Source: Allomuricauda sp. NBRC 101325 (lineage in GTDB: Bacteria > Bacteroidota > Bacteroidia > Flavobacteriales > Flavobacteriaceae). Taken from it: a stretch of DNA of 64,000 bases. The stretch's first letter is position 1. Every line of letters starts with the position of its first letter. Shown here one piece after another: positions 17,363-24,737 of the stretch. The DNA lies in NCBI RefSeq assembly GCF_030268205.1, contig NZ_BSQF01000003.1, forward strand, positions 111,687 through 175,686, in the 5' to 3' direction. The notes beneath the pieces are model-generated. The model saw only the letters and a list, made by a program, of their open reading frames with translations. It did not search any database and was not told where the DNA came from. The position numbers and the translations under genes were made by a program.

Positions 17363-17420
17363 TTGTGCTTGTGCTTGTGCTTGTGCTTGTGCTTGTGCTT
17401 GTGCTTGTGTTTGTTTGTGC
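17363..17420. repeat. Hexanucleotide tandem repeat (TTGTGC)n between lldD and permease
   Basis: Seven perfect TTGTGC units run from 17363 to 17404, then a one-base variant unit (17405-17410), TTGT, and one more TTGTGC to 17420. On the transcribed minus strand it reads GCACAA repeats. It ends about 26 bp before the permease start and 8 bp after the lldD stop. Replication slippage would change the spacing in 6-bp steps without touching either reading frame. Confidence 0.95.
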
Positions 17421-17427
17421 TTGAGTT

Positions 17428-18579
17428 TTATTTCTTAATCAAATGTTGTTGCAAGTCTTGGATATTCTCGCAGCACAATTGATCCATAATTTGTTGTAGC
17501 TGAACTTTTAAAATGGTCATGGTGTGGTCGCCGCCTTTTTTGCCCATGGCAGCTGCTCCATACATAAAAGAGCGCCCCATAAAGGTAAATTCCGCTCCCG
17601 ATGCCAATGCACGGGCCATGTCTGGGCCAGAGCGCATACCACTATCCATCATTACAGTGATTTGGTCTTTGTATTTGGCAGCGATTCGGCTTAAAGGTGC
17701 AATGGTAGATTCTCCCGCATCCAGTTGTCTTCCGCCGTGGTTGGAGACAATAATGCCATCAAAGCCCAATCGAATGGCTTGTTCGGTATCTTCTTCGGAT
17801 GCTACGCCTTTCAATACCAATTTACCTTTCCATCTATCTCGAATGGGTTTGATACGTTCTTCGTTCAATCGGCCCGAAAAGGTTTTATCCATGAATTTGC
17901 CCAATTGTTTTAGGTTGAGTCCTTCGGGAGTGTAGGGTCTTAGCGTTTCAAAAGTGGGAATCCCATGTTTTAGGGTTTGAATGGCCCAATTGGGTTTGCC
18001 CAAAATTTGAAGAATATTGTTCAGCGTCATTTTAGGAGGCAGTGCCAAACCGTTTTTAAAATCCCGTGGTCGGTATCCGAAAGTGGGCACATCACAAAGT
18101 AAGACCAAAACAGGGCAATCTGCGGCAGCCGCACGATCAATGATGTCAAAGCGAACCTCATCTTCGGCAGGATTGTACAATTGAAACCATGCTTTACCCT
18201 CCGTTAATTCACTGGCTCTTTCAATATCCATAGTTGTTACAGTACTTAGGATAAAAGGAAGATTGTGCTTATGGGCGGCCTTTGCCAAAATTTCTGGCGA
18301 ATTGGGCCACATTAAGCCTTGCAATCCCACTGGAGCAACCCCAAAAGGGGCATCGTACTCATGTCCAAAAAGGGTAGTTTTGAGCGTAGAACCCTTAAAA
18401 TCTTTAATGTACCTAGGTTTAAGAGTAATCTCCCTGAGTTCTGATGTATTTCGGTGTAGGTTGATGTCTTCGTTACATCCGCCATCCAAATATTCAAAGG
18501 CAAAGCGAGGGATTCTTTTTTGTGCTTTATCCCTTAGGTCATCTACGGAAGGGTATCGGGTATCAAAACTTAGGGCCAT
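17428..18579 (-). CDS. lldD: FMN-dependent L-lactate dehydrogenase / alpha-hydroxy-acid oxidase
   Basis: The protein has the TIM-barrel signatures of the FMN alpha-hydroxy-acid family: the active-site His in SNHGGRQLD, the FMN phosphate region DSGMRSGPDMARALASGA and FMGRSFMYG, and substrate Arg of the same region. About 383 residues, family length. In this operon it would oxidise L-lactate, made from lactaldehyde by the upstream fusion enzyme, to pyruvate and pass electrons to the quinone pool. Start ATG lies one base after the kinase stop codon (18581-18583), so coupling is tight. Substrate is inferred from pathway position. Confidence 0.88.
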   Translation of the reverse strand: MALSFDTRYPSVDDLRDKAQKRIPRFAFEYLDGGCNEDINLHRNTSELREITLKPRYIKDFKGSTLKTTLFGHEYDAPFGVAPVGLQGLMWPNSPEILAKAAHKHNLPFILSTVTTMDIERASELTEGKAWFQLYNPAEDEVRFDIIDRAAAADCPVLVLLCDVPTFGYRPRDFKNGLALPPKMTLNNILQILGKPNWAIQTLKHGIPTFETLRPYTPEGLNLKQLGKFMDKTFSGRLNEERIKPIRDRWKGKLVLKGVASEEDTEQAIRLGFDGIIVSNHGGRQLDAGESTIAPLSRIAAKYKDQITVMMDSGMRSGPDMARALASGAEFTFMGRSFMYGAAAMGKKGGDHTMTILKVQLQQIMDQLCCENIQDLQQHLIKK

Positions 18580-18580
18580 A

Positions 18581-19954
18581 TTAATTTATAATTAAGGGTC
18601 TGTGCTTTTTTAGGGCATAGTTATTTTTTAGAAATTTTTGGTCCAATTCAACATCGGAAATAACAATGGCTGCACCAAGGGCAGAACCCAAGGAAGCATC
18701 GGTAGTTTTTACTTTCATTCCTTTGAATCCTCTAGCCAACAATTCCACGAAAATTTGATTGTTGGTAAATCCACCATCAATGTACAATTGCTTTATTTTA
18801 TCATCGCCAATCGCTCGTTGGATGCTTTCAATTTGAAGTTCTACCAATTCCATCATCAATTGGTGATAAGCTTCCTCATAGTTTTGAAATTCCATAGGAG
18901 CAAGGTCATCTGGACTTTGAACGTCTAGACTTGTCCATCGGAACTTATGCTTGAAATTGTCCTGTAGATTTTGATGAAGCACTGGATCGAAAGCCACGGA
19001 TTTGTGATGGTCTTCGGAAACCCCAAAAAGTAGGGCCAATTCCTTTATTTTTTCATTGTATTCGTTCCCCAAAAACAAACGTGCGGCTTTTACGGGTTCC
19101 CCATTGATACGCATATAGTTGATGCAATTGGAAGCAGTATCCTCTTGCGTCAAAAGTTCTTTGGAAAACGGATTTAGGGCAATGCTCCAAGTTCCTGTGG
19201 AGAGCAGCAAGAATTTTTTATCGATGCTTCTAATGTAGGGCAATAGGGCAGAGGAACTATCATGAATTCCAACGCCAATTTTAAGTTTGTGCCCCATGAG
19301 TTTGGTGTTGATGCTCGTTCCCGTATCAACAATGGGAGGCAAGATTTTATGGATGCCCTCTTGGTACACCCAATCGTGGTAATCTTGTTTCTCGTAATTC
19401 CAAAGTGCGGTGTGACAACCTATGCTGGTATATTCACTCACTTGAATTCCTGTAAACAAATAGCTTAGATATTGTGGTAAATGTAGGGAGCATTTAATTT
19501 TAGAGAATAGCTCGGGTTTTTCATGTTTCAACCAATAGAGTTGAATCCCAGAATTGAGCATGCCCTCTTTTGTGGTCCCTGTTTCCCTGCTGAATGTGAT
19601 TTCAGGACCATATTTTTCATAGAATTGGTCTACAACCTCTCCTTTAATTGGTTTTGTGTAGTTATATAATGGAGTCACTACATTGCCCATATCGTCCAAA
19701 TGCACAAAGCTAGCCCCGTAGGATGAAAAATTTACGGCAGTAACATTGTAATCTTTTGACTTGAGAATGTTGTGAAACGTGGACTTGATCCATTTTTGAA
19801 GCTCGACCAAATTTTCGGTGGAATGACCGTCTTCATCAACAATAGGCTCCAAGAAGGTGTAATCTCGATGGACCTCTTTAAAGTCCATATCAAAAAGAAA
19901 AAACTTTTTATTGGTCTTTCCGATATCAAAAACCGCAATTACATCTTTCCCCAT
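18581..19954 (-). CDS. rhaB: Rhamnulokinase (FGGY carbohydrate kinase)
   Basis: The N-terminal phosphate-1 motif is VFDIGKTNKKFF, the central ATPase elements include LLSTGTWSIALNPFS, and the adenosine/phosphate-2 region is YIDGGFTNNQIF. About 458 residues. I chose ATG 19952-19954 (MGKDVIAVFDIG), 10 bp after the isomerase stop, because a longer open frame to 20023 would overlap the isomerase and push the phosphate motif to residue 30. It would phosphorylate L-rhamnulose to the 1-phosphate using ATP. The sugar is assigned from the operon, since FGGY kinases acting on rhamnulose, fuculose and xylulose look alike. Confidence 0.85.
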   Translation of the reverse strand: MGKDVIAVFDIGKTNKKFFLFDMDFKEVHRDYTFLEPIVDEDGHSTENLVELQKWIKSTFHNILKSKDYNVTAVNFSSYGASFVHLDDMGNVVTPLYNYTKPIKGEVVDQFYEKYGPEITFSRETGTTKEGMLNSGIQLYWLKHEKPELFSKIKCSLHLPQYLSYLFTGIQVSEYTSIGCHTALWNYEKQDYHDWVYQEGIHKILPPIVDTGTSINTKLMGHKLKIGVGIHDSSSALLPYIRSIDKKFLLLSTGTWSIALNPFSKELLTQEDTASNCINYMRINGEPVKAARLFLGNEYNEKIKELALLFGVSEDHHKSVAFDPVLHQNLQDNFKHKFRWTSLDVQSPDDLAPMEFQNYEEAYHQLMMELVELQIESIQRAIGDDKIKQLYIDGGFTNNQIFVELLARGFKGMKVKTTDASLGSALGAAIVISDVELDQKFLKNNYALKKHRPLIIN

Positions 19955-19964
19955 TATACTTTTA

Positions 19965-21245
19965 TTATAGTCCTGTTGCCATTGAATGTTTTCCTCGTTC
20001 GTCCACCAATTTGTTTCTAACATCCATTTGACGATAGGCTTGCAATGGATTTATGGCTCCCCCGTTTAAGACTCTTGCTTTTTCCAGCAACGGACGCACA
20101 TCGGTAAGGTACGCTTCTTGCAAAATCTCTTGGCACAAAGTAACGTCATGATTACGTTGCGCTTCACGAAGTGCTTCCTGATCCACCAACAATGCTTTTG
20201 CGTATGCTGAATTAATGGCTTCCAAAGATTGCATCAAATCCTCCAATGGATCCTTAAGGTTGTGACTTGCATCGATCATCCAAGCTGGGTAAGGGTTTTG
20301 CGGATTGTTTTCCATTCCATATACCAACTCATTAAAAATCAAGAATAGGGAATAGGGTTTGATGCTGCCTACGGTAAGATCATCGTCTCCGTACTTACTA
20401 TCATTAAAATGGAAACCGCCCAATTTGCCTTTTAGCATCAAAGTGGCTACAATCTGCTCAATGTTGGTATTGGGTAAATGATGCCCCAAATCCACCAAAG
20501 TGTAGGCTTTTGGTCCACACTCGTTGGCCAACATAAAAGAAGTGCCCCAATCTTGGATCACCGTGCTGTAGAAATAAGGCTCGTAGGGTTTGTATTCGAT
20601 AAAGAGCTTCCAATCTTCAGGAAGCTCTGCGTAAATCTGCTTTATACTGTCCTGTGTATTTTTTAAAACCGTTTGAAAATTGTTCTGTCCAGGAAAACTC
20701 GAACCATCGGCCAACCAAACGGTCAAACTTTTGGAACCTAATTGTTCTCCCAATTTAATAACATCGATATTGTGTTGAATGGCTTGTTGACGGGCATTAT
20801 CGTCCGTACTGCAAAGCGATCCATATTTGTAGGAATGTTCTTGGTCAGGTTGATCTTGAAAGGTGTTGGAGTTCATCGCATCAAACTGAAGTCCCAACGA
20901 TTTTGTAAGTGACTTTATTTTTGCGGCATCTTCGGGAACATCCCAAGGAATGTGCAATGAAATGGCACCAGCGGATTGGGTCAACGCATGGATCAAACCA
21001 ACATCTTCAATCTTTTGTTCCAAGGTTCCTGGTTCTCCATAAAAAGAGAATCGACCAAATCGAGTTCCTCCTGCTCCCAAAGCCCAACTGGGAATGGCAA
21101 CTTGAAAGTCGCTCACTTTTTTGATGATGCTGTCCACATCAACCCCTTTTTGGATGAGGGAATTTGCCGTGAAATTGAACCGTAAATTATGCTGGTCTAA
21201 ATTATTTTGATTTTGTGATGCTATTTGTTCCTTATCAATGATCAT
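19965..21245 (-). CDS. rhaI: L-rhamnose isomerase, RhaI (Pseudomonas stutzeri) type
   Basis: A 426-residue TIM-barrel isomerase with metal and substrate motifs SLHIPWDVPED, FIEYKPYEPYFY, LVDLGHHLPN and GGFHFNDSKYGDDDL. These fit the broad-specificity rhamnose isomerase known from Pseudomonas stutzeri more than the RhaA of E. coli. It interconverts L-rhamnose and L-rhamnulose in the cytoplasm using divalent metal. It lies between the aldolase/dehydrogenase fusion and the kinase in a single minus transcript. Some homologues also act on other aldoses, so activity beyond rhamnose is possible. Confidence 0.88.
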   Translation of the reverse strand: MIIDKEQIASQNQNNLDQHNLRFNFTANSLIQKGVDVDSIIKKVSDFQVAIPSWALGAGGTRFGRFSFYGEPGTLEQKIEDVGLIHALTQSAGAISLHIPWDVPEDAAKIKSLTKSLGLQFDAMNSNTFQDQPDQEHSYKYGSLCSTDDNARQQAIQHNIDVIKLGEQLGSKSLTVWLADGSSFPGQNNFQTVLKNTQDSIKQIYAELPEDWKLFIEYKPYEPYFYSTVIQDWGTSFMLANECGPKAYTLVDLGHHLPNTNIEQIVATLMLKGKLGGFHFNDSKYGDDDLTVGSIKPYSLFLIFNELVYGMENNPQNPYPAWMIDASHNLKDPLEDLMQSLEAINSAYAKALLVDQEALREAQRNHDVTLCQEILQEAYLTDVRPLLEKARVLNGGAINPLQAYRQMDVRNKLVDERGKHSMATGL

Positions 21246-21267
21246 AGGGTGGTCTAAACTTTAAAAA

Positions 21268-21291
21268 CTGCAGACCATGGATGGCCTGCAG
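21268..21291 (-). promoter_or_regulatory. Intra-operon stem-loop between aldolase and isomerase genes
   Basis: CTGCAG (21268-21273) and CTGCAG (21286-21291) flank CCAT/ATGG. In minus-strand RNA the arms CUGCAGGCCAU and AUGGUCUGCAG pair almost throughout, with one G-U. No T-run follows, so it is more likely a processing or stability element than a terminator. Confidence 0.5.
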
Positions 21292-21326
21292 CTCCCTGAA
21301 TTTAACTAAACTTTACCAACTCTTAG

Positions 21327-23426
21327 TTATCTTACGAAGGCGTTGGCCATTCCTCCGTCAACATTAATAATATTACCTGTGCTCTTATCCAAAATACCGA
21401 CTAGGGCAAATACCCCATTGGCTATATCTTCTGGATAAATAATTTCATTTAGCAGGTTTCTTTTTGCGTAGTGAGCAGGCAATTCGTCCACAGAAATACC
21501 GTAAGCTTTTGCACGTCCTTCGGCCCAATCACCTTCCCAGATTTTACTGCCTACAATAACTCCATCAGGGTTTACGGTGTTTACACGGATTCCTTTTCCG
21601 CCCAATTCCGCCGCAAGAAGTCGTACCATGTGTTGTTGTGCAGCTTTGGCAGTACCATAACCGACATTGTTTGGTCCAGATACCAATCCATTCTTACTTG
21701 CAATACTGATGATGTCGCCTCCCAAATCCTGTTGGTTCATAATTTCGACCCCTTGTTTAAAGAGTTCGAACTGACCTTTTACCAATACATTTTGAAGTAT
21801 GTCCCAATCCTTTTCGGTGGTTTCTTCCAACGGTTTTGAAATCGCTAAACCTGCACTGTGAATTACAATATCCACACCACCAAACTCCAGGCAGGCAGAT
21901 TTATAAGCTTCTGCAATGGATTCTGAACTGGTAACGTCGCAAACAGCATAGCTGGCAACATCCCTTTTGTAGGTTTCAACAGCTTCTTTCAAGCGATCTT
22001 TGGCGATATCGGTCAATACCACATTTGCGCCATGTTCAGCCATTTTATCTGCAATGGCCTTTCCGATTCCACCTCCTGCTCCAGTAACCAAAGCTACTTT
22101 TCTGGACAATGGTTTTTCTTTTGGCATACGTTGCAATTTTGCCTCTTCCAGCAACCAATATTCAATATCAAAAGCCTCTTGTCTCGGTAGGGAAGTGTAA
22201 GAAGTAATGGCTTCTGCGCCTCGCATTACGTTGATGGCATTGATGTAGAATTCACTTGCCACACGGGTGGTTTGCTTATCCTTTGAAAAACTGAACATTC
22301 CTACCCCTGGATAAATAATGATAACGGGGTTAGGGTCTCTCATTGCGGGACTGTTGTCTCGCTTGCAGTTCTCGTAGTATGCTTTGTATTCGTTTCGGTA
22401 TTGTTCAAATGCTGGATTCAATTGTTTTAAAATTTCAACCGAATCGCTCAAATCTTGGTCTGGACTTAATTGCAAGACCAAAGGTTGAATCTTTGTTCGT
22501 AAAAAGTGATCGGGACAGGAGGTTCCCATCGGGGCCAATTTCTCCAAATCGTTGCTGTTGATGTACTCCATTACAACATCGGCGTCGGTAAAATGACCGA
22601 TCATTCTTTTTTCGGAAGAACAAAGACCACGAAGCAATGGCATCAATTGTGCCGCTTTTTCTTTACGTTTATTAGCAGGCAATGACTGCACTTTTTGTCC
22701 GCCAAACACACTGCCTTTCTCCTTGATTTTTTTCTCAATATAATCAGAGGCCATTTCAATTACCTCCAAACTATTGATATAGCATTCAAATGAAGTATCT
22801 CCCCAAGTGAATAGCCCGTGGCTTCCCAAAACAATTCCACGTATTCCAGGATTGTCATTCAAGCATTTTTCCAATTGAAGCCCTAGGTCAAAACCTGGTC
22901 TTTGCCAAGGTACCCAACCCATGGTGTCTCCCCAAATTTCTTTGGTCACTTGCTCACTGTCTTTTGCAGCGGCTACGGCAATCAGGGCATCTGGGTGAAG
23001 GTGATCTATATGTTTAAAGGGAAGTAATCCGTGCAATGGCGTGTCGATAGATGGGGCGCGACTGTCCAAATCATAGATACAATGGTTAAAAAGGCCAACC
23101 ATTCTGTCTTCATCAAATAATCCTTTGTAGACTTTCTTTAAATTTCGTAATCGTTCGGTATAAAGACCTGCAATTCCTGAACGGGTCAGGGTTCCGATGT
23201 CTCCTCCGGACCCTTTGATCCACATTACTTCTACCTCCTCATTGGTAAGAGGGTCCTTTTCTATGGTTTTGCAACTGGTGTTCCCTCCACCATAATTTGT
23301 GATTCTTAGATCAGCCCCTAGAATATTGGACCGATACAGGAAAAGAGCCACTTGGTCATCGCCAAGTTCAAGGGCTTTTTGTTCGTCCCACAAATAATCT
23401 ACATGTTTAAAAGTCTTAATCCCCAT
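21327..23426 (-). CDS. rhaEW: Bifunctional rhamnulose-1-phosphate aldolase / lactaldehyde dehydrogenase
   Basis: Residues ~20-400 form a class II aldolase domain (TNYGGGNTSCK, WIKGSGGD, and Zn-type His residues around LLPFKHIDHLHPDALI and VLGSHGLFTWGD). Residues ~430-699 form a short-chain dehydrogenase: VTGAGGGIGKA, IHSAG, catalytic Ser in IISIASKNG, YGTAKAA with Tyr and Lys, and a C-terminal INVDGGMAN. This fusion is known as RhaEW: it splits L-rhamnulose-1-phosphate to DHAP and L-lactaldehyde and oxidises the aldehyde to L-lactate with NAD. ATG 23424-23426 is the start; a TTG precedes it. First gene of the operon. Confidence 0.9.
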   Translation of the reverse strand: MGIKTFKHVDYLWDEQKALELGDDQVALFLYRSNILGADLRITNYGGGNTSCKTIEKDPLTNEEVEVMWIKGSGGDIGTLTRSGIAGLYTERLRNLKKVYKGLFDEDRMVGLFNHCIYDLDSRAPSIDTPLHGLLPFKHIDHLHPDALIAVAAAKDSEQVTKEIWGDTMGWVPWQRPGFDLGLQLEKCLNDNPGIRGIVLGSHGLFTWGDTSFECYINSLEVIEMASDYIEKKIKEKGSVFGGQKVQSLPANKRKEKAAQLMPLLRGLCSSEKRMIGHFTDADVVMEYINSNDLEKLAPMGTSCPDHFLRTKIQPLVLQLSPDQDLSDSVEILKQLNPAFEQYRNEYKAYYENCKRDNSPAMRDPNPVIIIYPGVGMFSFSKDKQTTRVASEFYINAINVMRGAEAITSYTSLPRQEAFDIEYWLLEEAKLQRMPKEKPLSRKVALVTGAGGGIGKAIADKMAEHGANVVLTDIAKDRLKEAVETYKRDVASYAVCDVTSSESIAEAYKSACLEFGGVDIVIHSAGLAISKPLEETTEKDWDILQNVLVKGQFELFKQGVEIMNQQDLGGDIISIASKNGLVSGPNNVGYGTAKAAQQHMVRLLAAELGGKGIRVNTVNPDGVIVGSKIWEGDWAEGRAKAYGISVDELPAHYAKRNLLNEIIYPEDIANGVFALVGILDKSTGNIINVDGGMANAFVR

Positions 23427-23465
23427 CAAATATTTTTTTTATTATTGCTGGTAAATGTAATTACC

Positions 23466-23474
23466 CAAATTCTA
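23466..23474 (-). promoter_or_regulatory. Possible -7 element of the rhamnose operon
   Basis: Read on the minus strand this is TAGAATTTG, close to the Bacteroidota -7 TAnnTTTG with one extra base. A TTG in the -33 region lies 22 bp upstream at 23497-23499, inside the AATTGCCT half of the putative operator, so a repressor bound there would block polymerase. Confidence 0.35.
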
Positions 23475-23480
23475 TTAAGT

Positions 23481-23501
23481 GTTCTGCACTGTTAGGCAAT
23501 T
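23481..23501 (-). promoter_or_regulatory. Putative rhamnose regulator operator, copy 1 (catabolic operon)
   Basis: Read toward the operon the element is AATTGCCT followed directly by AACAGTGCAGAAC. The same 8-bp and 13-bp words occur in the same order and orientation upstream of the rhamnosidase gene (24584-24607), there 3 bp apart. It lies between the divergent regulator and aldolase genes and over the likely promoter, the expected place for an operator of the GntR-type regulator encoded at 23522. Confidence 0.65.
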
Positions 23502-23521
23502 AAGCCATTTAAATTACTAAA

Positions 23522-24550
23522 ATGTTACGATTAATAGACATAAAAGAAGAATCTAAAGTACCTAAGTACAAGCAGATTGTGGACTCTATTTTAGCGGCCA
23601 TCGAGAATGGTAAAATAAAAATGGACGATCGCTTACCTTCTGTAAATGAGCTGTTGATCGAATTTGATATATCCCGTGATACCGTCGTAAGGGCCTACGA
23701 TCATTTAAAGAAAAATAAAATTATTGTTTCGGTTCCTGGGAAAGGGTACTACATAAAAAAGGATCAATTGGATTTAAGGGCAAAAGTCTTTTTGTTGTTC
23801 AATAAATTGAGCCCGCACAAAAAGATCATTTACGATGCATTTGCCCAAACCTTGGGCGACAATGCTACGATTGACTTCTTTATTTATGAAAACAATTACC
23901 GACATTTTAAGGAGCTGATCTTAGATTCCAAAAAACGTTCCTATGCCTATACACACTATGTGATCATCAGTCATTTTGAGGAGGGAGGGGATGATGTGCT
24001 CAATTTTATAAAGGAAGAAATTCCGTTTGAAAAGTTGATTGTTCTGGACAAGCGTTTGGACGGTTTAACGGATAAAGTTTCGTGTATTTATCAAGATTTT
24101 GAAAACGATATTTATTCTGCTCTGGTGGAATTGAACCCTAAACTTAGAAAGTATAAACAGATCAAATTATTGTTGCGGCAAAAGACCTATCATCCTTTAG
24201 AAATAAAAAAAGGCTTCATAAAATTCTGTGGACAGTATGCCTATGAATTTGGATTCATTGAAGAGATCGAAACCAGTGAAATTGAAAAAGAAACGGTATA
24301 CATCAACCTAAAGGAAAACGATTTGGTCACGCTGATCAAAAAAATAAAACAGTCCCAATTTGAACTTGGTAAGGATGTGGGAATCATCTCTTACAATGAA
24401 AATCCACTAAAGGAAATACTATTGGATGGTATTACCGTGATCTCCACAGATTTTGAAAACTTGGGAAAAAAAGCAGCTGAGATTATCCTGAACAATCAGC
24501 CCATTTACACAGATAATCCATTTCATGTGATTCAGCGTAATTCTTTGTAG
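23522..24550 (+). CDS. GntR-type transcriptional regulator with LacI-like sensor domain
   Basis: Residues 1-75 form a GntR winged helix (VPKYKQIVDSILAAIENGKI, RLPSVNELL, ISRDTVVRAYDHLKK, GKGYYIKKDQ). Residues ~80-342 resemble the periplasmic-binding-protein-like domain of LacI/GalR regulators (DVGIISYNENPLKEILLDGITVISTDFENLG), which would bind a sugar effector. It is divergent from the rhamnose operon (95 bp) and upstream of the rhamnosidase, and two copies of a shared 21-bp composite element flank the gene. Repressor of the locus relieved by rhamnose or rhamnulose is the likely role; direction of control is inferred. Confidence 0.88.
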   Translation: MLRLIDIKEESKVPKYKQIVDSILAAIENGKIKMDDRLPSVNELLIEFDISRDTVVRAYDHLKKNKIIVSVPGKGYYIKKDQLDLRAKVFLLFNKLSPHKKIIYDAFAQTLGDNATIDFFIYENNYRHFKELILDSKKRSYAYTHYVIISHFEEGGDDVLNFIKEEIPFEKLIVLDKRLDGLTDKVSCIYQDFENDIYSALVELNPKLRKYKQIKLLLRQKTYHPLEIKKGFIKFCGQYAYEFGFIEEIETSEIEKETVYINLKENDLVTLIKKIKQSQFELGKDVGIISYNENPLKEILLDGITVISTDFENLGKKAAEIILNNQPIYTDNPFHVIQRNSL

Positions 24551-24572
24551 ATAAAATACTAACTTTCTTAGC

Positions 24573-24590
24573 GGCAATGCAGGAATTGCC
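24573..24590. promoter_or_regulatory. GGCAAT/ATTGCC inverted repeat next to operator copy 2
   Basis: GGCAAT (24573-24578) and ATTGCC (24585-24590) make a perfect 6-bp inverted repeat with a 6-bp spacer. The right arm is the AATTGCC word shared with operator copy 1, so the repeat may be a second half-site for the same regulator. Confidence 0.4.
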
Positions 24591-24607
24591 TCAGAACAGT
24601 GCAGAAC
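24584..24607 (+). promoter_or_regulatory. Putative rhamnose regulator operator, copy 2 (rhamnosidase)
   Basis: AATTGCCT (24584-24591), CAG, then AACAGTGCAGAAC (24595-24607). Both words match copy 1 at 23481-23501 exactly and point toward the controlled gene, as there. It lies 131 bp before the rhamnosidase ATG in a 187-bp intergenic region that contains no other gene. Confidence 0.65.
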
Positions 24608-24737
24608 GGAATGCAAGGCGTATCCTGTTATATTAGCCTTATGGGCCATTATTATTGGTAATGCCCAACAAATTATCCACTCAAAATTTTGCACAATTTT
24701 TTGAGAAAGGGTGCACTAAAACTAACAAACAACAACG

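Noticed and set aside
24680..24705. CTCAAAA/TTTTGAG stem before the rhamnosidase
   Set aside because: It is pure A/T-rich pairing expected by chance in this composition, and no function follows from its place.
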